Shown here piece by piece: positions 35,748 through 45,112 of a DNA stretch of 64,000 nucleotides. The DNA is from Oscillospiraceae bacterium (GTDB taxonomy: Bacteria; Bacillota; Clostridia; Oscillospirales; Acutalibacteraceae). The notes below the pieces were generated by a model, which did not search any database, had not been told where the DNA came from, and worked only from the letters and a program-made list of their open reading frames with translations. The stretch lies in NCBI GenBank assembly GCA_015065785.1, contig SVPR01000004.1, positions 97,338 through 161,337 on the forward strand, in the 5' to 3' direction. Positions within the stretch are counted from its first letter, which is position 1, and each line of letters opens with the position of its first letter. Position numbers and translations under genes: made by a program.

Positions 35748-36986
35748 TCAATCTCTAAAAAACACATCTCGTGTATAAACTTTTTGTTTTACATCGTCAA
35801 GAACTGATTCATATCTGTTCGCAATAATTGCATCACAAACATTTTTAAATTTTTCTAAATCATTTACGACTTCACTGCCAAAGAACAACTCGCCATTTTC
35901 GAGGGTTGGCTCATAAATTACTACCTTTGCGCCCTTTGATTTAATTCTTTTCATTACACCCTGAATTGAGCTCTGACGGAAATTATCTGAATTAGATTTC
36001 ATTGTTAAACGGAACACACCAATAACCGGTGGAACATCTTTAGCTTTGCTGAAATCTGCATCCTCGTCGTAACCGTGATAGCCTGCCATTTTTAAAACTC
36101 TGTCGGCAATAAAATCTTTTCTGGTTCTATTACTCTCAACTATTGCGCTCATCATATCTTGCGGAACATCTGAGTAGTTAGCAAGTAACTGCTTTGTATC
36201 CTTTGGTAAACAATAACCACCATAACCGAAAGATGGATTGTTGTAATGGTCGCCGATTCTTGGGTCAAGACACACACCTGCAATAATATCTTGTGTAGAA
36301 AGACCTTTCATCTCTGCATAAGTGTCAAGTTCATTAAAATATGAAACTCTTAATGCTAAATAAGTATTTGCAAAAAGTTTTACTGCTTCTGCTTCTGTAA
36401 AACCCATAAACAATGTGTCTATATCTTCTTTTACTGCACCTTCTTGCAACAACTCAGCAAAACGCTTTGCAGCATTTGTTAACTTCTCATTATTCAAGTC
36501 TGTACCAACAATAATTCTGCTTGGGTAAAGATTATCGTAAAGGGCTTTTGATTCTCTTAAAAATTCAGGACTGAATATAATATTTTTACAATCATATTTT
36601 TCTCTCACCATTTCTGTAAAACCAACAGGAATGGTTGATTTTATAACTATTATTGCATCAGGATTTATTTCTTTTACTTTTTCGATTACTGTTTCTACTG
36701 CAGATGTATCAAAAAAATTCTTTTGCGAATCATAGTTTGTAGGTGTAGCAATAACAATAAATTCTGCATCTTTATATGCAGACTCTGCATCTAATGTTGC
36801 AACAAGATTAAGTTCTTTTTCTTTGAAATATTTTTCAATATATTCATCCTGAATAGGTGATACTTTTTTGTTAATCATATCTACCTTTTCAGGAACTATA
36901 TCAACTGCTTTAACAGCATGATTCTGTGCTAATAATGTCGCAATTGACAATCCTACATATCCTGTTCCTGCTACTGCTATGTTCAC
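35748..36986 (-). CDS. ugd: UDP-glucose 6-dehydrogenase family protein
   Basis: The 412-residue NAD-dependent enzyme oxidises UDP-glucose (or UDP-hexosamine) to the uronic acid. It has the Rossmann [33 protein letters not shown] and the catalytic cysteine in [13 protein letters not shown]. The C-terminal UDP-binding domain is present. It supplies a uronic acid precursor for the polymer. Five bases separate it from the upstream GT4 gene. About 70 bases precede the next gene, wzy. Confidence 0.92.
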   Translation of the reverse strand: MNIAVAGTGYVGLSIATLLAQNHAVKAVDIVPEKVDMINKKVSPIQDEYIEKYFKEKELNLVATLDAESAYKDAEFIVIATPTNYDSQKNFFDTSAVETVIEKVKEINPDAIIVIKSTIPVGFTEMVREKYDCKNIIFSPEFLRESKALYDNLYPSRIIVGTDLNNEKLTNAAKRFAELLQEGAVKEDIDTLFMGFTEAEAVKLFANTYLALRVSYFNELDTYAEMKGLSTQDIIAGVCLDPRIGDHYNNPSFGYGGYCLPKDTKQLLANYSDVPQDMMSAIVESNRTRKDFIADRVLKMAGYHGYDEDADFSKAKDVPPVIGVFRLTMKSNSDNFRQSSIQGVMKRIKSKGAKVVIYEPTLENGELFFGSEVVNDLEKFKNVCDAIIANRYESVLDDVKQKVYTRDVFFRD

Positions 36987-36991
36987 AAAAA

Positions 36992-38137
36992 TTACTCCTT
37001 TATCTCTGCAATGCTTCTTTTAGCTATATCACTATATAAAAAGTGTTTTTTACCAGTTTTTGCTGCGTTTTTATATTTATCATAATCTGCAATCATTTCT
37101 GTAATTGCGTTTTTGATTTTTTCTACACTATCATTTTCTAAGAATATAACATTTCCACCAACATCAACATGAGTGGTTCCTGCCCATTTTTTACAAATCA
37201 TAGGAATACCTATTGCTGCAACCTGCTCCCAGAAAACAGAATGTCTCCCTGGGAAAACAACTATATCTGCAGCAGCAAATTCATCGTAAGATTCTGTAGT
37301 ATTCTTCCAACCTGAGTATTTAACTCTGTCGCTTAAAAGTGAGTCAAATTTTTCTTTCATTTCAGGCACAACAGAACCGAAAACACCAAGCTTGACTTTT
37401 TCATTTTCCATTTCATTAACAGCTTGCATAAGCAACAAGGTCTGTTGTTTGAACAAGTCAATTTTGCCGCCTGTTACAACTAAAATTTCATCATCTTTAA
37501 CATTGTATTCTGCGCGTTTTACTTCACGGGCATTTGAATTTTCAATTCTTGAAATTTGGTCATCATCTGCACCCATAACAAGAAGCTCGCACTTTTCTTT
37601 TGGTAAACCATAAACATCCACTAAAAAATCTACTCTTGCTGGTAAAACGCCATAAAATTTTGTTGTATATGGCTCTATTTTTTTTGCTACATACTTCCAC
37701 AAAATCTTATGTAACAAATTCTTGGAAAGCCAATTTGTCGCACTATTGGAAAAATCCGCATGGTTATCAACATATACTGTAACTTTACGATTTTTCAAAT
37801 ATTTTACCACATTAAGAAGTTCAACACACTGACTACCATGAACAAACAGTATTTCTGGTTGTTCTTTCTCTAACAAATTTATTACCCCACCATATTTTTT
37901 AAACTTTTCGGATAGCTTTCCCTTTAATAACGGCAATCTATATACTTTTACACCATCCTGGTTAACATAGTTTGTTTCCGTTTTTATTGCATATTTACCT
38001 GAATCATCCCAAATAGTTTGTGATGTCACTACTACAACATCATGCCCTTGTTTTTTATGGTGCTTCGTTAATCCATTTTCCTGATAAGACCAACCATCCG
38101 TAAATGGTCCTGCTAAACACAAATGAAGGACTTTCAT
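36992..38137 (-). CDS. Glycosyltransferase family 4
   Basis: The 381-residue protein begins [21 protein letters not shown] at ATG 38137 after an AGAGAGAG site; the longer frame to 38182 would overlap the preceding gene and is less likely. GT-B signs are [25 protein letters not shown] and a degenerate donor region [24 protein letters not shown]4-like role in repeat unit assembly is inferred. Confidence 0.82.
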   Translation of the reverse strand: MKVLHLCLAGPFTDGWSYQENGLTKHHKKQGHDVVVVTSQTIWDDSGKYAIKTETNYVNQDGVKVYRLPLLKGKLSEKFKKYGGVINLLEKEQPEILFVHGSQCVELLNVVKYLKNRKVTVYVDNHADFSNSATNWLSKNLLHKILWKYVAKKIEPYTTKFYGVLPARVDFLVDVYGLPKEKCELLVMGADDDQISRIENSNAREVKRAEYNVKDDEILVVTGGKIDLFKQQTLLLMQAVNEMENEKVKLGVFGSVVPEMKEKFDSLLSDRVKYSGWKNTTESYDEFAAADIVVFPGRHSVFWEQVAAIGIPMICKKWAGTTHVDVGGNVIFLENDSVEKIKNAITEMIADYDKYKNAAKTGKKHFLYSDIAKRSIAEIKE

Positions 38138-38156
38138 TGTTCTCTCTCTTTCTTTG

Positions 38157-38999
38157 TTATTTGCTCTTTTTTGAGTATACACAGTCGTACAACAATGATT
38201 GCAATTTTTTCGGCATAACAGCTTTAATGCAAGTTTTTACTGCCGCAAAGCATTCTTGCTTATAAATACTAAATTTACCACCTTTATTATATTCAAGCTT
38301 CATTTTTACTCGTTCTTTAAACCATTGTTTTGCATATTTGGGGTTGTCTGAAGCACCCCCTTCACGCATGTGACTAAAAACTTCGCTACACAAAACATAT
38401 TTTACATCTTCATCTTCATGGACTCTATATTGCCATTCACCATCTGCTGCCAATTTATACTCTTGATTATATAACCCTATTCTGTCATAAACTGCTTTTG
38501 CAGCGAACATTGACGGATGGCCAAAATATTCTTTGTTCTTAATTTGATTTTCTGTAAAATGATAACGATAAATCAACTCATCTTTTTCAGAAACTCTTTC
38601 CATATCTCCGTTTATTACAACATATTCATGCTGGGTTTCTGCATATTTCTGAGCCACAAGTTCCAGTGTGTTATCTGAATAATAATCATCACTATTCAAT
38701 ATACCGATTATTTTACCAGTACTATTTTTTATACCTTTATTCATGGCATCATATATTCCCTTATCTTTTTCAGAAATAACTCTCAATTTACCACAAAATT
38801 TTTCTTGATATTTTTCTAGTACTTCAAGGGTATTATCTGTTGAAGCTCCATCTATAACAAGATATTCATAATTAGAGTATGTTTGATTTAAAACACTAAT
38901 CAACGTTTTTTCAATTGTTTTTCCGCTATTAAAACAAACTGTAACTACCGTAATTAACGGATTCTCATAATCGTTTTTTTCTGTGTACATTTTATTCAT
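38157..38999 (-). CDS. Glycosyltransferase family 2 (B)
   Basis: The 280-residue GT-A enzyme has TVVTVCFNSGKTIEKTL, SEKDKGIYDAMNKG, GILNSDDYYSD and a late W-x-x-R/W region (AADGEWQYRVHED). It is a near relative of the GT2 genes at 32531 and 39001 but carries an extra C-terminal 35 residues. One base separates it from the preceding gene. Confidence 0.87.
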   Translation of the reverse strand: MNKMYTEKNDYENPLITVVTVCFNSGKTIEKTLISVLNQTYSNYEYLVIDGASTDNTLEVLEKYQEKFCGKLRVISEKDKGIYDAMNKGIKNSTGKIIGILNSDDYYSDNTLELVAQKYAETQHEYVVINGDMERVSEKDELIYRYHFTENQIKNKEYFGHPSMFAAKAVYDRIGLYNQEYKLAADGEWQYRVHEDEDVKYVLCSEVFSHMREGGASDNPKYAKQWFKERVKMKLEYNKGGKFSIYKQECFAAVKTCIKAVMPKKLQSLLYDCVYSKKSK

Positions 39000-39000
39000 C

Positions 39001-39750
39001 TCAACTCATAACCAACTTAATCATTTCAAAGATCACACGATGCAAATAATACAACTTTGACATACCATGTCTTTTATATATACCATAAGTTACATTAACT
39101 CTGTTCATAGCTTCTTTAAAGCTTTTCTTTGTACTCTGACCACCGAAATTAAAATTTGAAACAACTTCATTTAAAACACATATTTTCTTACCTGATTTAA
39201 AAGCAGCTGTAACAAAATCAAAATCATCATACATATCGTTACAGATATACGGATATTCTGTTAACAACTTTTTGGTAGCAAACATAGTCGGGTGACACCA
39301 ACCCGTTGTTGTCCAGATTTTTTTATTTAATCTTGCTTTTTTTATTACTTCGCCTTTAGGTGTAATTAACCTTAAATCTGCCCAGGCAACATCATACTTT
39401 TCTTTTTCATAAAGCTTAACCATTTTTTCAACGGCATCAACTTCGTAAAAATCGTCGCCATTAACATTACCAACTAGCTCAACATCAAGCAAAGCAGTCG
39501 CCTTGTTTATAGCGTCATACATTCCGTTATCTTTTTCAGAAATCACCGTAAACGGAATGTTTTTTTCTTTAAATTTCTCTTCATAAGAACGAGCAATTCC
39601 GACAGTATCGTCTTCAGAATTACCATCCATTATAACATAAGATATATTTGAATATGTCTGGTTTAAAACAGATTCAATTGTGCGAGCAATTGTATCCGCA
39701 CTATTGTATGTTGCAGTTGTAATTCCAACTGCTATTAAATTCCCTCGCAC
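39001..39750 (-). CDS. Glycosyltransferase family 2 (C)
   Basis: The GT-A enzyme has GITTATYNSADTIARTI, SEKDNGMYDAINKA, GNVNGDDFYEVD and a late YDDFDFVTAAFK. No ATG is close to the ribosome binding site; AAGGGGTGA fits best with GTG 39750 (249 aa), while GTG 39759 overlaps the site. It is the first transferase after the initiating phosphoglycosyl transferases, so it may add the second sugar, by position only. Confidence 0.85.
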   Translation of the reverse strand: MRGNLIAVGITTATYNSADTIARTIESVLNQTYSNISYVIMDGNSEDDTVGIARSYEEKFKEKNIPFTVISEKDNGMYDAINKATALLDVELVGNVNGDDFYEVDAVEKMVKLYEKEKYDVAWADLRLITPKGEVIKKARLNKKIWTTTGWCHPTMFATKKLLTEYPYICNDMYDDFDFVTAAFKSGKKICVLNEVVSNFNFGGQSTKKSFKEAMNRVNVTYGIYKRHGMSKLYYLHRVIFEMIKLVMS

Positions 39751-39782
39751 AATTCTCACCCCTTATTTTAAAAACCACTCAA

Positions 39783-41168
39783 TCAAGCTTGTATATTTTC
39801 TTCAATTTCTTCTATATCTTCAAAATCTTTAACCGCAGTAACCTGACCTTCTTCAACGCCACTTGTGCTGTCTTTCATAAACAATATTCTTATTGTTGCA
39901 AACATCAGTTTAATATCTTCAAGCAAAGACATATTGTTTATATAAATAAGGTCCATTTCCAATTTGTCATACGGTGTAGAGTTATATTTACCATAAATCT
40001 GTGCAGTTCCTGTAAGACCTGCCTTTACTTGTAATCTTAATCTGAATGATGGTAGCACCTCTTCATACTGTGCCGCAATTTCAGGTCTTTCAGGGCGTGG
40101 ACCAACAATTGTCATATCACCAGAAAGGATATTGAAAAGTTGCGGTAATTCATCAAATCGACATGCTCTTACAATTTTTCCTATTGGTGTAATTCTATCA
40201 TCATTTTCAGAAGCAAGTCTTGCAACACCGTCTTTTTCAGCATCAACTTTCATACTTCTGAATTTCCAGATTTTAAACTCTTTACCATCTTTTGTGAGTC
40301 TGGTCTGTTTGTATAAAACTGGTCCTTTATCATAGGCTTTTATTGCTGTTGCCACAATAGCCATTAAAGGACTAAGAAGTATAATACCACATAATGATAC
40401 AACTATATCAATCAAACGTTTCACAACAACATACTCCGGATCCAATGTAGCTCTCCTTACATTCATAACAGGAACACTGAACTGAACGACATGGCGTGAA
40501 CCCATCATAATAATATCGCCAACATGCGGAACAAAATAGCCTAAAACGCCATTATCAACACAATATTTTGCTATTGCATTTCTTAATGTTGCATTAACGC
40601 CAGCTACAAATACAGCTTCGTAAGAATCTATTTCTTCAACAATTTCTTCATAGTTGTCTGAATCACATTTAATATATTTTTCAACCTTGAATTTCAAATT
40701 AAATTTTTCAACTTCTGAAATTCTGTTCAAATCCTCTTCGTTTCTATAAACTACAATTGCTTTTTTGGGTTGGTGTATCGAAAAATAATATCTGTTAGCA
40801 ACAAAACTCCAAATTACATTTATGCCCACTTGAATAACAAACAAGCCCATAAGTGGCAACAAATTTGCGAGCTTTAAATATGCAAAGAAGTGTAAAACAT
40901 AAACTATACCAATAGATATTACATTTGCTAAAGACTGTGCGTAAATAAGACCCGAAACTCTGTTGAAGCCTATTACATACATCTGATAAACTCTTCCTAA
41001 AAAGATTAAACACACAGCATAGCAACATGTTATTAATAAATCAAATCGCAATTGCAAATCTGTTTCACCTTTGTTGTAGAACAAAGACCAACAAATATAA
41101 AACAATGCCACGGTTATACCAAAATGCAACAATTTTAAGAGCCGCATTTTCAACTGTTTAAAATCCAT
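39783..41168 (-). CDS. Polyprenyl-phosphate sugar phosphotransferase, large WbaP/CpsE-type
   Basis: The 461-residue protein starts repeat-unit assembly by moving a sugar-phosphate from a UDP-sugar to undecaprenyl phosphate. It has four N-terminal membrane helices, a degenerate CoA-binding-like domain, a re-entrant helix near residue 265 and the catalytic domain: KIWKFRSMKVDAEKDG, DELPQLFNILSGDM and VGPRPERPE. I choose ATG 41168 behind GGGTGA. A second, smaller phosphoglycosyl transferase lies directly upstream. Confidence 0.9.
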   Translation of the reverse strand: MDFKQLKMRLLKLLHFGITVALFYICWSLFYNKGETDLQLRFDLLITCCYAVCLIFLGRVYQMYVIGFNRVSGLIYAQSLANVISIGIVYVLHFFAYLKLANLLPLMGLFVIQVGINVIWSFVANRYYFSIHQPKKAIVVYRNEEDLNRISEVEKFNLKFKVEKYIKCDSDNYEEIVEEIDSYEAVFVAGVNATLRNAIAKYCVDNGVLGYFVPHVGDIIMMGSRHVVQFSVPVMNVRRATLDPEYVVVKRLIDIVVSLCGIILLSPLMAIVATAIKAYDKGPVLYKQTRLTKDGKEFKIWKFRSMKVDAEKDGVARLASENDDRITPIGKIVRACRFDELPQLFNILSGDMTIVGPRPERPEIAAQYEEVLPSFRLRLQVKAGLTGTAQIYGKYNSTPYDKLEMDLIYINNMSLLEDIKLMFATIRILFMKDSTSGVEEGQVTAVKDFEDIEEIEENIQA

Positions 41169-41197
41169 ACTTTCACCCAAAATTTAAAATTTCCACA

Positions 41198-41851
41198 CTA
41201 CTGCACATTGGCAGTTTCTTTTTCCTCTGCTCTTCGTTCAATTTCGCCTGTGCCACCCTCGACTACGCCTTCAGATTTTAACACAGATTTTATTGTACCG
41301 AAAAAGCATTTCACATCCATCATAATTCCGCTTAATGAGCTACTGCCGAGACGCTCAACATATTCGCCGTCAAGCCTTGCTTTGAGTGGAATTTCCAACT
41401 CATCGTGTCCATTGATTTGTGCCCAGCCTGTAAGTCCGGGTCTTACATCATTCGCACCATATTGTTCGCGCTCTGCTATTAAGTCATCCTGATTCCAGAG
41501 AGCCGGTCTCGGACCGATTACGCTCATTTTTCCGCACAATATATTAAATATCTGCGGTAATTCATCAAGACTTGTTTTTCTCAGAAACTTACCAATATCT
41601 GTTATATACTGTTCAGGATTCTCGAGTAAATGGGTTGGCACATCCTTCGGAGTGCTCTGTTTCATACTACGGAATTTGTAGAGCCAGAAAAGCCTTTTGC
41701 CCTTACCCACCCTTTGTTGTTTAAAGAACACGGGGCCGGGATCCTGCACTTTTATAATTATTGCTATAACAAGCATTGGCAATGCCAGAGCTATAACGCC
41801 GACAAGCGACAATATAAAATCCAGCAATCCTTTGAGAAAATTCTTATACAT
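41198..41851 (-). CDS. Small monotopic sugar phosphotransferase (PglC/WcaJ catalytic-domain type)
   Basis: The 217-residue protein has one N-terminal hydrophobic segment (ILSLVGVIALALPMLVIAII), acting as a re-entrant membrane helix. The catalytic motifs are FWLYKFRSMKQ, KTSLDELPQIFNIL and VIGPRPALWNQDDLI. It transfers phospho-sugar to the lipid carrier, often diNAcBac or QuiNAc phosphate when beside a CapD-type dehydratase as here. Having both this and the large enzyme in one operon is notable. Confidence 0.9.
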   Translation of the reverse strand: MYKNFLKGLLDFILSLVGVIALALPMLVIAIIIKVQDPGPVFFKQQRVGKGKRLFWLYKFRSMKQSTPKDVPTHLLENPEQYITDIGKFLRKTSLDELPQIFNILCGKMSVIGPRPALWNQDDLIAEREQYGANDVRPGLTGWAQINGHDELEIPLKARLDGEYVERLGSSSLSGIMMDVKCFFGTIKSVLKSEGVVEGGTGEIERRAEEKETANVQ

Positions 41852-41879
41852 AATTTCACCAGATTAGTAGCTAATAAAT

Positions 41880-43910
41880 TTACACAGTTACTGCATTTTT
41901 CATCTCTTTAGCTTCGCTTGCGTTTCTGTTGACCTCTTCAGGCGTTTTAAAGGTTGGAACTACCACCTTCAACGCCTCTTTTACGGCATTATCGTCACCT
42001 GTTTCAACCGCAGTTCTTAATACGCTGAGCTTAGCATTCATTTCGTTAATAGAAACGGGCTTTTCACGCTCTATGAATATTGAACTGCTCGCAGTCTTTT
42101 CAAGGTCTGAATTAACGAGTGTTTCTTCGTAAAGCTTTTCGCCCGGTCTTAAGCCTGTTTCTATAATTTCAATATCATTATAAGGCTCCATACCGCTAAG
42201 GCGAATCATATTCTCTGCAAGCTCGATTATTTTAATAGGCTTGCCCATATCAAGAACAAAAAGCTCGCCGTTTTCTGCCATAGCACCCGATTTTAAAACC
42301 AACTGAGATGCTTCGGGAATTGTCATAAAATAACGGACAATTCGTTTATCTGTAATTGTTATAGGACCACCGCGGGCTATCTGCTTTTTGAAAAGCGGAA
42401 TTACCGAACCCGCCGAGCCTAAAACATTACCAAACCTTGTTGCACTGTATGTAGTACGGGATTCTTTCTGACTGTAAGCGCCAACTATCATTTCACAAAC
42501 GCGTTTTGTCGCGCCCATAACATTAGTCGGGTTAACAGCTTTATCTGTACTAACCATAATCAGTCTTTCTACACCGTATTTTTCGCTCATTTCTACGGTG
42601 TTAAGTGTGCCGAACACATTATTTTCAACCGCTTCAACACAATTGTGCTCCATTAAAGGAACATGCTTGTGAGCTGCTGCATTAAGCACAATATGAGGCT
42701 CATGTTCTTTGAACACTCTTTCAAGCCCCGTTTTATTACAAACAGAAACAATCTCAATCTGAATGTCGAGCTTATCTCCGTAAGCCATCTTTAACTCTTG
42801 CTGAACATCATAAGCCCCGTTTTCGCATATATCTAAAATCACAAGCTTTTCGGGACCCATTTTGGCGATTTGTCTGCAAAGCTCTGAGCCGATTGACCCA
42901 CCGCCACCTGTTATGAGAATTCTCTTGTTTTTGTAGTACTCAACTACCGCTTCATCAACAACATCTAATTGCTTCCTGAAAAGAAGCTCTTCAATGTCAA
43001 ATTCACGGATATGCCTTTTACCCTTGTTTGTTTCATTTTCTACAAGCGGATAGTCATAAACCTTGATTTTACAACCAGACTGGCTGTAATAATCAAAAAG
43101 CTCTTTGCGTTTTTCGGCATCAAGCTGAGGGACTGCGAAAACAATCTCCTGAACCTCGTAATCCTGAAGTAATTTAAAAGTTGCCTGTTCTTGCGAAAGA
43201 ATGTTAATACCATGAATCTTTCTGCCGACCTTGTCTTCATTTATATCAATAAAGCAACGCGGAACATAAGATGCATTTTTGTTATTTATAAGCTCTTCTG
43301 CAAGACCTGTACCGACTCTGCCGGCGCCAACAATTGCAATTTTAATTAACTGAACATCGGTTTTTGCCTGAATGTCTAAAGATTTACCACCGAAAAAGCG
43401 TAAAATCTTAAATAACACAACGCCTACAATGCTGTTTTGTGTACCGCATTTATAAGCGTAACGATAAATCATTCTGAGCGCCAGTGCACCAAGAAGATTT
43501 ATACACGAAATGGCAAGAATTTTTACAATCAATATTTTTTCAACAGGGAAAATGAGTTCTAATACTAAGAACAGCACAAAACCACATGCGTCACATATTA
43601 AAAGCCTGATATATGACTGTATTCCGCCATAACGCCAGATTTGCCTGTAAATATCAAACACAAAGCGCATACTGAAAATTGCAACAAGACCAATTATTGC
43701 AATCATCACACTATTGCCTATTGTTGAAACAACAACATCTTCATAAACCATAAGAAGCAAGAAGCTTACAACTGCATAGATACAGATGTCATAAAACACA
43801 AGTAACCATCTTACATTGAATCTGTGTGCTTTTTCAGATGTGCCGTTCAAAACCTTGCTCTCAACTGCCTGGGTAAGAGCTTTATTTTTTTTAATGATTT
43901 TTTTCGACAT
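41880..43910 (-). CDS. Membrane-anchored UDP-HexNAc 4,6-dehydratase (CapD/PglF/FlaA1 long form)
   Basis: The 676-residue protein has four N-terminal membrane helices, a first Rossmann region (IAIVGAGRVGTGLAEELI) and the SDR catalytic domain with GGGGSIGSELCRQI near residue 315, STDKAVNPTNVMGATKR and RFGNVLGSAGSVIP. The active-site Tyr is replaced by Met in NVMGATK, typical of this class. It forms a UDP-4-keto-6-deoxy sugar. It is the first gene of the capsule operon. ATG 43910 lies behind GAGAG; TTG 43928 is less likely. Confidence 0.9.
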   Translation of the reverse strand: MSKKIIKKNKALTQAVESKVLNGTSEKAHRFNVRWLLVFYDICIYAVVSFLLLMVYEDVVVSTIGNSVMIAIIGLVAIFSMRFVFDIYRQIWRYGGIQSYIRLLICDACGFVLFLVLELIFPVEKILIVKILAISCINLLGALALRMIYRYAYKCGTQNSIVGVVLFKILRFFGGKSLDIQAKTDVQLIKIAIVGAGRVGTGLAEELINNKNASYVPRCFIDINEDKVGRKIHGINILSQEQATFKLLQDYEVQEIVFAVPQLDAEKRKELFDYYSQSGCKIKVYDYPLVENETNKGKRHIREFDIEELLFRKQLDVVDEAVVEYYKNKRILITGGGGSIGSELCRQIAKMGPEKLVILDICENGAYDVQQELKMAYGDKLDIQIEIVSVCNKTGLERVFKEHEPHIVLNAAAHKHVPLMEHNCVEAVENNVFGTLNTVEMSEKYGVERLIMVSTDKAVNPTNVMGATKRVCEMIVGAYSQKESRTTYSATRFGNVLGSAGSVIPLFKKQIARGGPITITDKRIVRYFMTIPEASQLVLKSGAMAENGELFVLDMGKPIKIIELAENMIRLSGMEPYNDIEIIETGLRPGEKLYEETLVNSDLEKTASSSIFIEREKPVSINEMNAKLSVLRTAVETGDDNAVKEALKVVVPTFKTPEEVNRNASEAKEMKNAVTV

Positions 43911-44060
43911 CTTTTTTCTCTCAATCAAATGTTTTTAAACTGTCTAAAAGCCTGAGTCATTCCCTCTCAAGCCGTACTCTCTCCCTGAATAAAAACCACA
44001 TTATGTAGGGGTGAAAACCTTAAATTCTACAAGTTTACACATAATCCTACATTCTAAATA
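43911..44060 (-). promoter_or_regulatory. About 130-base untranslated leader of the capsule operon
   Basis: The stretch between the promoter and the first gene has no open frame of note. TGTAGG and CCTACA can pair on the minus strand, followed closely by GGTTTTTATTC, so an attenuator is possible. The stem is only 6 bp, so this is weak. Confidence 0.4.
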
Positions 44061-44089
44061 ATAATACCATAGTGTCGATTTTTTTGCAA
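44061..44089 (-). promoter_or_regulatory. Sigma-A promoter of the main capsule operon
   Basis: Minus strand TTGCAA, 17-base spacer, TATTAT. Confidence 0.7.
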
Positions 44090-44184
44090 TAGTTTAGAGA
44101 AATAAATTGCCCTGTTTTATAGGTATTTTTTCTTAATTCTGATATTTTTTGTATACATTAGACATTTTTTCTAAAAAATAAGAA

Positions 44185-44649
44185 TTAAGCTAATATTTTT
44201 ACAACTATTTTTCGTGTTTTTGTTGGAATATTATCTACGCTAAGGCAAGGTGCGTGTAACTCCTCAGGCATAATAATTGCAAATTCGCCTCTGCCTAAAA
44301 CAATTTTGTCGAAATCCTTATTTAAGCCATAAAAGCAAATGTCATTCCCGTCTTTATAGTCTTGTGTGAGGGTTACCTCTTTCTCACTTTCAAAACCGAT
44401 AACCTCTTTACCGCTGATAACACATTGAATATCAATATATTTTTTATGTGCCTCAAACTGCACTTCTGAATCAATTTTTGTTTCATAAGATGATATAAAT
44501 GCATAAACATTTTTACCGTCTATTTCATAATTGCCGTCATCAGCATCCTCTTCCACCAATTTTTTAATAACCTCAAAAGCCTCGCTGAATCGTGGATGAA
44601 TGCTCTTAAAGCTTTCTAAATCCTTTGAATAAATATTTGTTACTACCAT
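44185..44649 (-). CDS. YhcH/YjgK/YiaL (DUF386) family protein
   Basis: The 154-residue cupin-like protein has FEAHKKYIDIQCVISG and a late EELHAPCLSV, holding the metal-binding histidines and glutamate of the family. Relatives occur in sialic acid and other sugar operons as presumed sugar isomerases or epimerases. AAGGAG precedes ATG 44649; a frame to 44700 runs through the promoter. It appears to be a single-gene unit between repeat locus C and the capsule promoter. Confidence 0.87.
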   Translation of the reverse strand: MVVTNIYSKDLESFKSIHPRFSEAFEVIKKLVEEDADDGNYEIDGKNVYAFISSYETKIDSEVQFEAHKKYIDIQCVISGKEVIGFESEKEVTLTQDYKDGNDICFYGLNKDFDKIVLGRGEFAIIMPEELHAPCLSVDNIPTKTRKIVVKILA

Positions 44650-44690
44650 AATTTTCAGCTCCTTAAAATTTGAAAATTTATTGATGATTA

Positions 44691-44719
44691 ATAGTAGCAT
44701 TTATTTGATGGGGTGTCAA
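44691..44719 (-). promoter_or_regulatory. Sigma-A promoter of the YhcH-family gene
   Basis: Minus strand TTGACA, 17 bases, TACTAT, about 45 bases upstream of the start codon. Confidence 0.75.
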
Positions 44720-44734
44720 TGAGGCAGGAAACAG

Positions 44735-45112
44735 AGTTCGCTTCGCGAAAATGCTGAATGCAGAGTGCTGAGTGCTGAATTATGGGTCTGCGATGCGATT
44801 TTAATTAAAAGTTAAAAATGAAAAATTAAAAATTTCGGAACTGCGTTGGCAATTATAATTGAAAATTGAAAGTTGAAAATTGAAAATTTCGGGGCTACGC
44901 CGTAATTATAATAATTAGTTATAATGGTAAATTGACCTTTTCATTTATACCAATATACCAATTACAAATATTAAGACTTAAAAATAAAGAATTCTATCAT
45001 TTTTAGTTTACACAAACTTCAAATGATAGAATTTCTTGTTTTTATGGATAACTATTATAATCGCCGACCGCAGGTCCCACAATTTTTAATTTTTCATTTT
45101 TAATTCTTAATT
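44735..45112. repeat. Repeat locus C: several iteron/hairpin modules plus large hairpin
   Basis: This 456-base gap between genes is nearly all repeat. In order: hairpin TTCGC-TTC-GCGAA; 7-bp iterons GAATGCA, GAGTGCT, GAGTGCT; an A-rich iteron array with TTTCGG, AAC-TGC-GTT and AATTATAATT; a third array (ATTGAAA, GTTGAAA) with TTTCGG, GGC-TAC-GCC and AATTATAAT; a large hairpin at 44990-45033 (AATTCTATCATTT / AAATGATAGAATT); then an inverted module carrying GACC-GCA-GGTC and T-rich 7-bp units. The right end touches the stop of the GH4 gene. Confidence 0.88.

Noticed and set aside
43911..44184. Non-coding RNA gene between the capsule promoter and the YhcH gene
   Set aside because: Only short AT-rich inverted repeats are seen, such as CTTAATTCT/AGAATTAAG far apart; best treated as leader and spacer.
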